This document shows positions 1-11,892 of a stretch of DNA of 64,000 nt, one piece after another. Within the stretch, counting starts at the first letter, position 1, and every line of letters starts with the position of its first letter. The notes under the pieces are model-generated. The model was given only the letters and a program-made list of their open reading frames with translations, ran no database searches and was not told the origin of the DNA. A program made the position numbers and the translations under genes. Source of the DNA: Hormiphora californensis (lineage: Eukaryota > Ctenophora > Tentaculata > Cydippida > Pleurobrachiidae); assembly GCA_020137815.1 (NCBI GenBank), contig CM035356.1, positions 1,736,906-1,800,905 on the forward strand, in the 5' to 3' direction.

Positions 1-3000
1 TTGATCCGGTCTTTAAGTTTGGAAATTTAACCTTCCTGAACCTGGAGAAAACGCATTTCAAATTGACTGCGATAACTGCACATGGATTTGTGTGGTAAGT
101 GTGTCTCTCGGTTGATATTTGATGACAAATCATAATTACCAGATGGCAATTACGTATCTAAATCTTGACTAGGTCATACTAATTTTGTTTCAGGCTTAAA
201 AATTTGCTTTGGCTTGGTTTATCGAAGTTAGGGAACCATAGCAACGACAGTTCACCACTTTCACTTCAGGTCAGTGTCATATGTACTAGTATTATATAAA
301 CCCTATATATGAACATTGGGTATGATATCCCCTCTTTCCTCTCCCTCCTGTGCTCATAGTGCTGTCCTCTTTCACGATATCGCACGCGCTACGTTTAGTT
401 AGGGATAGGGGCGAGTTACTCATTCCCTCCTACAGCTCACTTCCCAAAAAGAGAGGGGACATTGTACCCAAATATGAACACTTTACAGATTTGAAATTAT
501 CGACCTGTTTTCAGCTTCTCTCGTGTGTGAATCCTGGTTTACTTGGCCTGGATCTTAGTGAAACGTTTTGGGATCTTTCTCAACATTCTAAGCTACTACA
601 GTAAGCAACATTTTGTATATATACACGACGTGAATATATATTTACACACAATAGCACACTCACATTAAATCATATTACACACCTACTGCAGCACACGACA
701 GAGTTAAAAACTGGTGCACAATATGTGCAATAGGGTAAAATACCAAATAAACTGAGAACCTTACTTCATCGATTAAAACACTGTTTACTCTCAGGTTTAA
801 GTCTCTAGAAATGCTGGATGTGTCGCAGTTCCCAAGATCAAGCAGTTCGGAGAGCCATGTCGTATTTGATGATGTGTTACAGTTGACAGTCAGCAAGATG
901 ACATCCCTTCGTTCTTTGGATATCAGCAAGTGTCTCACTCAGCGGGTTAGTTATAACTTGTTAGAAATACAGAGGGAGGAAGGTAGAGGGAGGAAGGTAG
1001 AGGGAGGAAGGGAGGGAGGTAGAGGGAGGCCGGAGGGATGTGGCGAACTATGGTCTCTCCTCCCCTTTAGTACGAAGCAGTAACGAGCCTATCCAATCTG
1101 GATTTGGATTTTCTAGGAGCAGTTGGTATTCACGTTCCTGTAATTGTGTTGGAAACCCTCGCTAAAAAGGTTGGAAATAGTAAACTTGATTTCTTGCTCG
1201 ACCCTCTCTCACAGCGTTTAAACAGTTGATTTCTTACTGAATTCTGCAAATTATCACTAGTATTACTTTTCATAATATTAGTTCAGATATGCCAATAATA
1301 ATAATATTATAATTGTCACACACATTAGATCACATACAGACCGGTGGTAGTTCACTCAGTTAGTGTAACGGAATACAAATATACAGGCTGCTGAATGTGA
1401 CAATGTGACATCAGGCTGACTGTGTGGAGGGCGCGGTCCACAGAGCAGTATAATTCTAGCGCGGGCTAATAAGGTCCATGTATGCGCGCACAACACACAT
1501 TGGACCTTTCGAACTGTTCCACTGTTTGTATCGCAACCCTCCTCAAAACAATAAAAAAACTTCTCAGTGTCAATTTCATTTCACTCACACGTCTCAAGCT
1601 ATGTTTAATAACTTAACAACACCCTCACAGTATCGTTTCAAAAATTGTAGGAATGCATTAATGTAAATAATTCAAACTTAACACATACGGAAGGTGGCTT
1701 CCCAACTTATTTCACGTATCAAATATCAGGCTGACTGGGTACAATGTGACATAACGGCACGTTGATTGCGCGGGTCCCTAGCATTATTCGAGAGAAATGG
1801 GTCAAAAGGTCATTATACCCAAGCCTCGTACGTGGCCATGAATGAATTCTGTTTAACCATACATCACTCAAAAATAATCAACACTTTTTGCATTCAATAT
1901 TATTCATCTCACCTAACTTAGTTAAAACCTTTAACACGACGTTGCGTAGTTTCACGATCTGAGACATTTTCAGACGTACGTGTGCATAATCTACCATGTG
2001 GAATCGTTCTTGGCACCTATCCCCTTCACGAGTAGAACTGACTGGAAGGCAACTTGATAACATCAACCCGGGTTATTCATGCTCCTCTTTTCGTCTCTCT
2101 ACATTCTGCTCCTCTCTCCGTCAGCCTCTCGTCCTTCAATACAATGTTATATATATCTATCTTTCTCTTCATCATGCGTTCTTCATACACTTTCGACGTC
2201 TGTTCTCCTGACTCACGTCTCTCACATTACTCTGCGTGCTCGTTCTTGTTCGTCTGTGCCATACTCCTTCATGACTCCCTAAGCTGCTTTCTTCTATCTG
2301 GTCATCTCCTATCTCTCCCTCTCTCCCCCTCTTTCTAGGTCTGATCTTTGCCATCTGAAATTGATCCTCTCTCTACTTCTATACCTCATTTTCTGTCGTA
2401 TTCCCTGCTCTTCTAATCTCATACGACCATTAGTGACCACTCTTTCAAGTTACGGATAATTGACTAATTATGTAGAGAGATAATGGATCTACACTCTAAC
2501 TGTACGATAATAGCCACCTATGATGAGCAGTAAACCCACATTGTCTTATAGTATACCAATTGCCAAGCTAGACTGCCTTTCGCGAGCCCCGCACGCGAAA
2601 TGTAAAGGGAGGATTAGAACATAACAAGTATACCAATTGCTTGCCTGGCTAGACCCCCATTCGCACAGGTTTGAACAAAACAACCAATTGCAGGAGTTCC
2701 TCTCGCTAGAGATCACCCATGCTATGATGAGGATACTGGAGAAGTTTTGGTGTGACCCTATTTTGGTGGAGCCCCCTACAATCTCGAAGAGGTGCGAGGT
2801 CAGCCTACTCGCTCTAAACATTATCAACCGATACGTGTGCCAGGTATCCGAGGTAGGGTAGAGCTTGTGTGGCTCATCATTTTGTTTTAAAAGAGAGGGT
2901 TCTGTGAGGGTTCGGTAGTATAGATCAAGGCAGAGCTTGGTAGAGAGGAAGATATATTTAGTTGTCATATTGAGTCCCTAAGTGCCCGTCATATATTGGC

Positions 3001-6000
3001 TGATTCCAAGGTCGGAAAGGGGGTAGCTGTACAACAAAATAACTTCTTCGTATCACCACTCCCTTCCACAGGCATCAGGCCCAAAAAAGGTGCAGTTTGG
3101 CAAGATGAAGTTGGTGGAACTTATCCTGTCTGTGTCACGATGTGTCTTCGAGTTGTTTAGGAGACAGATGCATGGTATCAGCATTCAAATGTACAAGATC
3201 TTGCTGGCACAGGCCTGGAGCATGCTTTGGAATATCACGGGTAATAATTAGTAATTAGGTGGTGATCATTTAGTAATTAAATAATTTGGTAGTATCTAGG
3301 TAGTAATCATTTATTTATTGACTTATTTATTATTTATTATTTCCCCTTGTTACTCAACAACTTCACCCACGCGTGGTTCAAGATATTTCATGATTATAAA
3401 AACATCTAAAACCAACATCTTTCAGATGAGCAGGCTGATAACTGTGACCGGTTTATTGCTGCTGATGGTCTTTTGCTTTATTATGAAACATTTACAGCCT
3501 GTCAAACTGTGAGTAGTTGTTTCTTCGTGTACATGATGTTGTTGTTGTAGTGCTGCGATTCGGATTATGCACGCAGGCTCCCAGTCAACCCCGAACCCCA
3601 AACACAACATTGAGACGTCATCTTTTCACCAAACTTCTAATTGGACACCAAGTAATGTTACACACAATTTATTTAGACGTCATTCCAACTTTCGTTTGTA
3701 AAGGTATAAATTACAAAACGAATACATTTTTATTCTTTTCTCATCACATTCAGTCTAATAATTGGGTAGTGTCTCCTGGTGTGGCTCACACCGTCTGTGA
3801 GGGTTCAGTAGATCAAGTGTCTAGCCAATCACCCAGTCAGAATCCAATTACTCCTCCTCGTCTCTACCACAGAGCCTCCTCACCACACGTTTCACTACGC
3901 CCCACAGAGCCTGCCTCATACTGGCTTGTACCAGGATCAGTACCCAACTAATCAGTGTGGCATACGTTGCGTGGAGTAAGAAGAACAAGGTCATCAATAG
4001 TGCTTGACTTCCCATCCAGTGATAAAGGTGAAGGTAGAACGGTGGGTACCAGTCCGGGTTAAACGACCAGATGAAATTTTCAACATTCATCACCATAACG
4101 AAGGAGAGGCAGAAGAGATCGACAAGAAGTGTGGAGCAGACTATTCGAAGAGTTAAGGCAATGTTTTCAAGTAGGGCAGCGTTACCACCATCAAGAAGGG
4201 GAGTGACCTCAGAATGATTGTAGCCAAACCGTCGGTACAAAACACTCAGATATACCATCATGGCAACAGAGATCACGATAATCATAGATTGTAAGAAGAC
4301 CACTAGAATCCCAATAAAAAGTCCTGAGTAGTCAACTTTTACTCCGCAAAACTTTTTTAAGTAGCACACCCGCACGATGACAGAAACAACCAAGGCTCCA
4401 ATCCAAATGCACCAAATTAGGGTTTTCAGCCGGTGACGTTGGACTTCATCTCTGTTGAAAATAGGCAAGGGTCGGACGATACACAGAAGTCTAAAGAGGT
4501 AAATGGATAGTAGGAGTGTAGGCCGAGCAATAGCCAAGACATCTATGAGTATGACAAAGAATGACTTGACCAAACCTCCTGTGTTCCAAGTGTTGCAAAT
4601 GAAAATGAGGAAGGGGATGCTGATACACCAAATGATGTTCACAGCACAGATGTGCAGATAGAGGGTCGAGGTGATAGGGAGGTTAGTCCACCGGAGACAT
4701 CGGGCAAAGATTGTCACCACCAGAAGTAGGTTACTTATCAGCCCCAGAACGGACATCGTTATGGTTAAGGGTTTGAGAGCATACCGAGCAAAGTCGCTCC
4801 CTGAAGATGTTACTGTTTCTGGATCAGACATCGTCGCACACGGTGCACCAGAAGGATCGTCAACCCAAAGTTGAGCCCGCAAAACAAACTTTTGTTGGGG
4901 GTGACCCAGGAGGCCTTCCTGAACATCCCCACGGTGAGAAAAGTATATGTTATCGGGGAAAATTTTTGTCAAAATCGAAAAAACTGGTTTTTGGTCCAAA
5001 TTTGTGCATAACTTACTTGACTGCCGTTTGATGAAATATCTGATTGACATAAAATAAGTATACAAGACCTATTTTTGCACGAGGAATCGATTGCCGGTGG
5101 AGAAAAATCTCTAAAATGACCGGAAAATTGTCAAATATGGGAATTTTGTCATTTTTTTGAGGTTTTTGGCCCTTTAACCATTGAAAACGTTGAGATAGGA
5201 AGTTGGCAATAGCGCCAATCGTTAAAATGGTCATTTTTCTACGGGATCCCAAAATTTCATGTATATCCGATTCATGGTTAGATTTTGGCAAACTATTGAG
5301 ATGTGCTTACTGAAAAAAGGATAACTTGATTTTCTCGTTTTTTGCGATTTTTTAACTTTTGAAAGAATTCCGATTGAAATGGCCAATCAGGGCCATGCTA
5401 AAGTTGTTTATGGGACAATTTTCGACCAAAATCCAAGATTTCAAGCAAATCCAATGACAGATCATTGATTTATAGAAAGTTGAAATAGGCAAAAAAGGCC
5501 AATTTTTACCATGAAAACAAAAGTACACATTTTTTCTTGTCAATTTCCATCAACAACTGGTACCCTACCTATTTTTTGCACGTAGAATCGATTGCCGGTG
5601 GAGTGGATCCTCTTAAATGATTGGAAAGCGGTCGAAATGTCATTTTTTGGAGGTCCAAAAACTTCCAAAAAATGACATTTCGACCGCTTTCCAATCATTT
5701 AAGAGGATCCACTCCACCGGCAATCGATTCTACGTGCAAAAAATAGGTAGGGTACCAGTTGTTGATGGAAATTGACAAGAAAAAATGTGTACTTTTGTTT
5801 TCATGGTAAAAATTGGCCTTTTTTGCCTATTTCAACTTTCTATAAATCAATGATCTGTCATTGGATTTGCTTGAAATCTTGGATTTTGGTCGAAAATTGT
5901 CCCATAAACAACTTTAGCATGGCCCTGATTGGCCATTTCAATCGGAATTCTTTCAAAAGTTAAAAAATCGCAAAAAACGAGAAAATCAAGTTATCCTTTT

Positions 6001-8300
6001 TTCAGTAAGCACATCTCAATAGTTTGCCAAAATCTAACCATGAATCGGATATACATGAAATTTTGGGATCCCGTAGAAAAATGACCATTTTAACGATTGG
6101 CGCTATTGCCAACTTCCTATCTCAACGTTTTCAATGGTTAAAGGGCCAAAAACCTCAAAAAAATGACAAAATTCCCATATTTGACAATTTTCCGGTCATT
6201 TTAGAGATTTTTCTCCACCGGCAATCGATTCCTCGTGCAAAAATAGGTCTTGTATACTTATTTTATGTCAATCAGATATTTCATCAAACGGCAGTCAAGT
6301 AAGTTATGCACAAATTTGGACCAAAAACCAGTTTTTTCGATTTTGACAAAAATTTTCCCCGATAACATATACTTTTCTCACCGTGGGGATGTTCAGGAAG
6401 GCCTCCTGGGTCACCCCCAACAAAAGTTTGTTTTGCGGGCTCAACTTTGGGTTGACGATCCTTCTGGTGCACCGTGCGCAAAGTTGTTGTCCATGTTGAA
6501 GAATACGGGGAGCAGTGAGCAGATATCGTATCAAAATAACTGATAGAAAAGAGGAAATGAAATGTTTAACCCCAAGTATGAGTCACGTGCAAAATAAGTT
6601 GCATCGTGATTGTGCCCTGTATGACGGCGCCAGATGGGTCGCGGCGCCAGACAGATTGTGCCGCACCTTCTCAATAACAGATTTCACGGGGATTTCACCA
6701 AAAAGACATGATCTATCTATCTATCTATCTATCTATTTACAGAGTGCCTGGGCTTGCCAACGGCAAGCCCACATGGGACTATCGCAAATCGATATCGCCG
6801 GCACTAGGAGAATAGCACCCTCCCCTCCCCCACCATCAGGAACTGACCACAGGCCAGGTTCGCATTATAGGTGGCGTCGGGTTCGGGAGAGTAAACTCCT
6901 TCAAAAAGACATGATGTGTGTATTGCATCTATTAACAGTGTACCATTACACTTGCAAGGCAACTTGAAACTCAACATCACCCATACATCACTCCAACCTT
7001 AACATACATTTAATTAACTAATAAATTAATTATCTCCCTAATTAACTAATTAATTATTCCCTGCAGTTGGACGATAGGCATGTGACCACGCTAATACGAA
7101 ACATGTTGGGGCTCATGGGAAACATCGCAGAGGTTCAACACATTAGGGTAGGTGCCTACCTAGATAGATAGGTAGGGTAGGTGTAGTGGGTTTCAGGGTT
7201 TCCAGTTTCCACCAGCCACCTGTCATTGTGGCGAGCTATGCTACGTTGGAAGAGCCCGTGGACGGTGATATTTAACCATCTTACCAACTAACATGCTGTA
7301 TGTTTTTATCAGGAACAGCTAACGACAAACGATCTATTGAATTCCTTCTTTCTGCTCCAAAACTTTGATGGGGAAACCTACAGTGTTGAAAGATGTGATA
7401 TAATTGAAATACGGTACAGTGCTGCAGGTATACTGTCCTATATTTGTACCGATGGACCGGACCAATGGAGAACGGATTCCTTTACCTACCAGAAAATACT
7501 TGATGTGAGTTTCAAAACATGCTATCCACTCTGTACTTGATGTGAGTTTCAAAACATGCTATCCACTCTGTACTTGATGTGAGTTTCAAAACATGCTATC
7601 CACTCAGAGTGGATAGCATGTTTTGAAACTCACATCAAGTACAGAGTGGATAGCAGAGTGGATAACAGAGTGGACCACTCTGTACTTGATGTGAGTTTCA
7701 AAACATGCTATCCACTCTGTACTTGTTGAGGTCCCACCCCTTTCTCAACAACCCCTTATTCAACAACTCTGTACACCAAACCGCTGTCTCACCAGAATCT
7801 AACTCACTATATCACGCAGGGTATTGAGACTGCCGTGGTATCATGGGACCACCGATGTAAGAGATCAATAAACTACAAATCCTTCAACCCAATTCTCAGT
7901 ATCATTCGCTCTACAGCTCCATACCCCTGCAAGTTGTGGGCAGTATGGGCCCTAACCAACCTTTGCGAGTTTAAACCTAAGCGGTAAGTTATATTCCCGT
8001 TAGCTCGAATACCACTATAATTATACACTTCAATTCTCTGAGAATTGAGTAAAATAATGGTCGTGTACAAACAAGCCGTGTAACACAACCAATGATAGTA
8101 GTGCCCCTTCCCTAGTATACAACTCATATTGTTCCAGGTTTGTCCCGATGCTGCGTAGGGACGGGGGAGTGGAGTTACTGGAATCTCTGAGACACGAGAC
8201 TCTTTGTCCTGGACATATCAGACGACTTGCAACACTGACCTTAGTGCAGGCTTATGATAAGGAAATCGGGAATGAAATTGAGGATCTGTCGGTGCGGTGA
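1..8300 (+). CDS. ZYG11/ZER1-family CUL2 substrate receptor (5' partial, multi-exon)
   Basis: Leucine-rich repeats followed by an armadillo-like C-terminal half, the layout of ZYG11/ZER1 substrate receptors of CUL2 ubiquitin ligases, which read N-terminal glycine degrons. Exons read: 3-94, 194-269, about 360-600, 795-945, 1071-1169, 2694-2843, 3072-3240, 3426-3508, 7067-7147, 7313-7504, 7820-7983, 8138-8300, ending in TGA. LRR segments include SLRSLDISKC and LSNLDLDFLG. The C-terminal half has MLGLMGNIAEVQ, LWAVWALTNLCEF and GVELLESL, which are typical of the family. Phases agree at every junction except between the second and third listed exons, where the obvious donor (270) and acceptor (359) do not keep frame, so one boundary there is wrong or another site is used. 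The start of the gene lies off the left edge. The intron 3509-7066 carries a minus-strand receptor gene and a palindrome. Confidence 0.82.
3848..4831 (-). CDS. Seven-transmembrane receptor, intronless, nested in the ZYG11-like intron
   Basis: Single-exon, 327-residue membrane protein with about seven hydrophobic helices, as in a rhodopsin-like receptor. Helix 1 is around PLTITMSVLGLISNLLLVV and helix 2 around ITSTLYLHICAVNIIWC; later helices include LFIGILVVFLQSMIIVI and LLMTLFFLLHATYATLIS. After helix 3 the sequence is LFRLLCIVRP, so a canonical DRY is absent, and helix 7 has no NPxxY. The tail ends in basic residues then DEEE. I chose the ATG at 4831 (MSDPETVTSSGS). The longer reading frame to 5065 is translation of the neighbouring palindrome, whose left arm begins about 12 bp upstream of this ATG. 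The gene is antisense to its host and wholly intronic. Ligand and exact receptor family are not recognised; fast-evolving orphan class A receptors fit best. Confidence 0.7.
   Translation of the reverse strand: MSDPETVTSSGSDFARYALKPLTITMSVLGLISNLLLVVTIFARCLRWTNLPITSTLYLHICAVNIIWCISIPFLIFICNTWNTGGLVKSFFVILIDVLAIARPTLLLSIYLFRLLCIVRPLPIFNRDEVQRHRLKTLIWCIWIGALVVSVIVRVCYLKKFCGVKVDYSGLFIGILVVFLQSMIIVISVAMMVYLSVLYRRFGYNHSEVTPLLDGGNAALLENIALTLRIVCSTLLVDLFCLSFVMVMNVENFIWSFNPDWYPPFYLHLYHWMGSQALLMTLFFLLHATYATLISWVLILVQASMRQALWGVVKRVVRRLCGRDEEE
4843..6480. mobile_element. Near-perfect 1.6 kb palindromic fold-back element in ZYG11-like intron
   Basis: The two halves are inverted copies of each other with the symmetry point near 5655, where a short hairpin forms the centre and there is essentially no spacer. 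Outer ends read CACGGTGCACCAGAAGGATC on the left and its reverse complement on the right. Identical peptides are readable outward from both arms, as expected of a palindrome; they have no protein-like features. No transposase is visible and I could not identify a target duplication. The left end stops about 12 bp before the start codon of the nested receptor gene, so the element occupies that gene's promoter position. Confidence 0.8.
6617..6654. mobile_element. 38-bp miniature hAT-like element with 8-bp target duplication
   Basis: Starts CTGTATGACGGCGCC and ends GGCGCCAGACAG, nearly inverted ends. It is flanked on both sides by the 8-bp word ATTGTGCC (6609-6616 and 6655-6662). Eight-base target duplications are the hallmark of hAT transposons. 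Related elements occur at 22065, 57139 and 62839. Confidence 0.65.
6714..6736. repeat. (ATCT)n microsatellite
   Basis: Tandem TATC tetranucleotides in the ZYG11-like intron. Confidence 0.85.
7501..7730. repeat. Tandem and inverted copies of a 5' splice-site segment
   Basis: The exon end TACTTGAT followed by the donor GTGAGTTTCAAAACATGC is repeated in tandem with a 37-bp period, giving donors at 7505, 7542 and 7579. The same segment then appears inverted (about 7605-7650) and once more in direct orientation (about 7683-7725). Reading through the first donor meets an in-frame stop, so the 7505 donor is the productive one; it joins correctly to 7820. Confidence 0.8.
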
Positions 8301-9207
8301 CAAAACTCAAAAACTTAACGAACTTTTCGATTTGATAGGATAATTTCACAGACTGATAAATATTCGTACTATTTATCCATGGTGACTTGGTTCCCCTTTG
8401 GTCGCGAACATGAGGGGCGCAACGTGCCCAAGGTTCCCCTGTACAAATGTTTTCAATTGTGAGGTCTTTAAAAAGTTATGAGAACCTAAATAAGTAGCTA
8501 TTGAGCTTAACTATGGAAGTTTTTTATGAAGGAGAAGATGTTTTATGTAACGAGGTATTTTGTAGAGACATTGCATTCTACATTCTCCATACGCACTTGT
8601 TACCCCATCTCTGTCAATGCTATTGCAATGGATATAGAAACATTATATTGTGCATTGGGCCTTCACTCTTTTAGTTAGGCTGGGAAAATACTATTTATTA
8701 GATGCCACACAATAACATGGTCTGTCCACGATTTCTTAAAGTAAATCAAATGAATGATCAATAATCATGATAATGATTAGTTAACTTAATTTATGTAACA
8801 GCGTTTTATTTTGAAAATAAACCTTCAAACTTCAATACTCAGTAATTAAAGTATACTTTATAAAGCTCGTTTGGATTTTTGAGTTTGGGCGGGGTAAAAT
8901 GCCAACTCTAAAGTATCAAAATAATATTCATAAAGCGCGTGATTTATTTGCGCGTTCCAACATGCGCCGCGCAACTCATTCTTGAAATTGAAAATCGCAA
9001 ATTAAATCAGCAACTGTGAAAAATTCCGTGACTTTTTTAATTTTTTCAAATCTTCGCGGTTCGCCCCCTTCTTACGTTTCTAATGATAACTCTGGTTCCT
9101 GATAACATTAATCCCAGGTGCATTGAAAACGTCTAAAAATTCTCTTTTTAATGCACCCACAATGAAGTCTCTATCTTACCAGAGTAACAAGAGCCGCATA
9201 ACAGTGC

Positions 9208-9397
9208 TGCTTGTAGTGGGAATACGGTGTCTGAATAATACGGTATTTGACCATTACGGTTTCTGAAATACATATGTATTTGAAATACATATATTTCGGT
9301 GTCACGTGTTGTCAATCTGGCGCTCTGATTGGTCTCGTCTTACTGTTTTTCACTGATACCGTGTTGAACCGATACTGTATTCTCACTACAAGCACCC
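9208..9397. mobile_element. Short inverted-repeat element (MITE-like)
   Basis: The left end GCTTGTAGTGGGAATACGGT and the right end ATACTGTATTCTCACTACAA are near reverse complements about 190 bp apart, with unrelated sequence between. No coding sequence and no obvious target duplication. Confidence 0.45.
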
Positions 9398-9763
9398 ATG
9401 TTAGAAGGCTTGTGCCTTGTTAGTGGTGGGTGCGTTGATCTCTTATCAATTCTTCGCTTATTAAACACAGAAAATACTCGATGAGTTTGATGGACCAGTT
9501 TGATAATTGCGTTTTAGAGTCTAAAACTTCTCAAATTGACAAAATTGCCCTCAAAAACCCCACCGGGGCTTGCAGCCCCTGGACCCTGCTTGCAGGGGCT
9601 CTGTCCCCTATACCCCCGCCGGGGCTGCGCCCAGGGGCGGCTCTGCCATGAGGACGATGCGTCCGCGTCCGCATTTTTACTTCGGATCATGGAGAGAAAA
9701 AGAAAAAATTCAAGGAAAAGGGTCAATTTTTCTCAAAATTTGATGTTTTGAATGGGATTTTTT

Positions 9764-9925
9764 ACAGTGGTCATCCGACATAATTGCCATATCTCGACGT
9801 GAACTTCGACGTGGAATTCGACGAGGAATAGCAGGCGTTCATAACTACAAACGCCTGCTATTCCTCGTCGAATTCCACGTCGAAGTTCACGTCGAGATAT
9901 GGCAATTATGTCGGATGACCACTGT
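9764..9925. repeat. 162-bp perfect hairpin
   Basis: Arms of about 75 bp, running outward-in from ACAGTGGTCATCCGACATAA and from its reverse complement, close on a loop of about 8 bp (ATAACTAC). No protein-coding signal. Confidence 0.85.
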
Positions 9926-10473
9926 TAGTGTAATCTGCGTGCCACACAGGTTTTTTTGCCGTCGCAGTATTTGTTGATTCGCACGCTACGTCAAAATAGC
10001 CGGACCATCCGCATTAGGTATTTCGACGGATCGCGCGAGTTAAAAATTTTTCGGCCGCATATTGGTCAGAGCGGCTTAAAGCCGCGCACCGCCCCTGGCT
10101 GCGCCACTGGACCCTGCGATGGGGGGTTTCACCCCCCATACCCCCTGACCGAGGCTGCCACCCCTGGCCCCAGACACCCTGGAGTCCAGGGCCTGGACGA
10201 CTCGCGAGCCGCCCTGATATCGGTTACAGTTTTATAAACCCCTATGCCTTTTTGCAAAAGGCATCCGGATGAGGGCCTTCGGCCTTCACCCGGGCGAAAA
10301 ATGTAACCTTTATCAATCAATCTCTTTAGGTCGGCTAAATGAATGATGGAAGACGATAGCGAGCCTCTCGTTCCTGTAAACCGGAAATTTATCATCGGAT
10401 TCGCCTTAATACTCCTCCATCAGCTTGTTCTATTTAGCCTCGCTTTTCCTGTTCTGGTTCGTGATATGCTATA

Positions 10474-11439
10474 ATGCTGCCCTTCACACCTGTTTCCTTT
10501 GTTCCCCGATCTGCAGTTTCTACTGACGCATCCCCTGATCACCCTGATGCTGCCCCACCAATCAACCGATCATCATCCACTTCCTCTGCGTCATTTTACC
10601 AGTCCGTTACAGCTGGCTCAAAGTCCATCATGAAACCCGCTGTACCACTACCAAAACCGGTACCTTCTACACAGGCAATAAAGTTATTGTACAATCTAGT
10701 TTGTGGGGACAATGTTAGTGAGGTCGAGGATTGGGTAAAACAATATGTTAAACAGTCCTCTCCCTACCTTCCCGTATCTCATGTATTGGAGGATCAGAGT
10801 GGCTCGGAGATCGCCATGGCATGCATCTCACACAAGAGCTATCACTGCTTCAAGTTCTTTCTCCGTTTCCTTCCATCTCTTCTGACCAGGTCAAGTTACT
10901 ATGGGAGGGGTTTGTGGGATTTTGTAAAACTGAGTGGAGATGAAACAGTGAAAGGACTGCTGGAATCCTTCCCTCCGGTAAAAGCAGAACCCACTCGGAA
11001 GTCTCGTGCCCCAAGGATGTACTGTTCTCTTTGTCGTGTTTATCATTCAGATCCCTCCCATGAGACGTCCATCTCCCATGTGTTTGCAGAACAGCGGGAA
11101 GTGCCCGAACTGAACCCACACCTTGATCCCGGGAGTGTGGGATACCAGATGATGAGAAGGGCTGGATGGTCCGAGGACCGGGGTCTAGGGCCATCTGGAG
11201 AGGGCAGGAAACAACTCATCAAAACTCATCTCAAAAAGGATAGAAAGGGATTTGGTACAACGGGAAAACAGACAGCAAAAGTGACACATTTTGACGCTTA
11301 TGACGATAAGAGTGTTGAAGGTATTTTTAAGAAACGTAAAATTAGTTTGAAAACTGAGGGTAAAAAGAAGAAAAATAAATCTGTAGAGAAAGGAAAACAG
11401 TGGGAAATTGACCTGAGAAGAGAAATGAATCAGTTATGA
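10474..11439 (+). CDS. GPANK1: GPANK1-like G-patch and ankyrin protein
   Basis: Single-exon, 321-residue protein. Serine/proline-rich first 70 residues, then a degenerate ankyrin-like region (about 70-165, with SGSEIAMACISHKSYHCFKF). Next is a short Cys motif (MYCSLCRVYH) with a later histidine, and a G-patch domain (about 225-265: GYQMMRRAGWSEDRGLGPSG, then KDRKGFG). The tail is lysine-rich. This domain order matches vertebrate GPANK1 (BAT4), roughly 350 residues long. G-patch proteins commonly bind RNA or activate DEAH helicases; a specific role for this family is not established. The start at 10474 is the first ATG of the frame. The stop lies only 36 bp before the target duplication of the Penelope-like insertion, so the natural 3' flank is interrupted. 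Confidence 0.8.
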   Translation: MLPFTPVSFVPRSAVSTDASPDHPDAAPPINRSSSTSSASFYQSVTAGSKSIMKPAVPLPKPVPSTQAIKLLYNLVCGDNVSEVEDWVKQYVKQSSPYLPVSHVLEDQSGSEIAMACISHKSYHCFKFFLRFLPSLLTRSSYYGRGLWDFVKLSGDETVKGLLESFPPVKAEPTRKSRAPRMYCSLCRVYHSDPSHETSISHVFAEQREVPELNPHLDPGSVGYQMMRRAGWSEDRGLGPSGEGRKQLIKTHLKKDRKGFGTTGKQTAKVTHFDAYDDKSVEGIFKKRKISLKTEGKKKKNKSVEKGKQWEIDLRREMNQL

Positions 11440-11475
11440 GCTGTAGGGTTTAGCTTTTAAATCAGTCTTTACAAA

Positions 11476-11489
11476 TTAAACATTCATTG
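11476..11489. repeat. Left copy of 14-bp target-site duplication
   Basis: TTAAACATTCATTG here is repeated exactly at 17154-17167. The pair brackets the complete Penelope-like compound insertion. Confidence 0.8.
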
Positions 11490-11838
11490 AGGAAGTTTTG
11501 TTTTCTCCTTCCGGCTGGACAAATGAGTAGACGTAGATTTTATTGTAGAATAACGCTATCAATTTCGGCGCACAGCACCATCTTCAGGCTATAATATACG
11601 GAATATACATGTTAGAAAAACTGTACACATACCAATCGTAAAATAAAAACTACTGGAAAATTCTAAAGCTAAGCTAATTTAGTGAAATAGTAAAAAGTTG
11701 AAAAACTACACGCGGGACTGAAAAATTATAAAACAAAAAGTAAAGACTAGGAAATAAACGGGGTTTAAATAGTAAAGAAATAAGATCAGATAGTGAAATA
11801 AGATAGGAATCACGCGACTGCTCAAAAAGATATCTAGC
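11490..11838 (-). repeat. Left pseudo-LTR of Penelope-like element 1
   Basis: About 350 bp, nearly identical in direct orientation to 14703-15055, from GAGGAAGTTTTGTTTTCTCC to AAGATATCTAGCTA. Penelope-like elements carry such terminal direct repeats because they insert as tandem copies. On the minus strand it contains a hammerhead-like core: CTGAAGA, a GGTGC/GCGCC stem, then GAAA. Confidence 0.75.
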
Positions 11839-11892
11839 TAAAAATACTCAATGACCAATATGGCCGTTAGAAAATACTAAAAACGGATAATA

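Larger units (their letters stand above)
8301..10473. other. Intergenic region between ZYG11-like gene and GPANK1-like gene
   Basis: No convincing exon. AT-rich sequence follows the ZYG11-like stop. From about 9200 there are short inverted-repeat elements and GC-rich stretches (9540-9660 and 10080-10210) that share runs of C and the phrase CCCTGGACCCTGC. A hairpin pair at 10225-10300 resembles the end of the insertion at 15057-15646. Confidence 0.6.

Noticed and set aside
1478-2338. Several overlapping ORFs in the ZYG11-like intron
   Set aside because: No shared phase, no family resemblance, and composition like intron; shadows of AT/CT-rich sequence.
5013-6543. Identical small ORFs on both strands of the palindrome, and the N-terminal extension of the nested receptor to 5065
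   Set aside because: They mirror each other because the DNA is palindromic; composition is not protein-like and the receptor has a better ATG at 4831.
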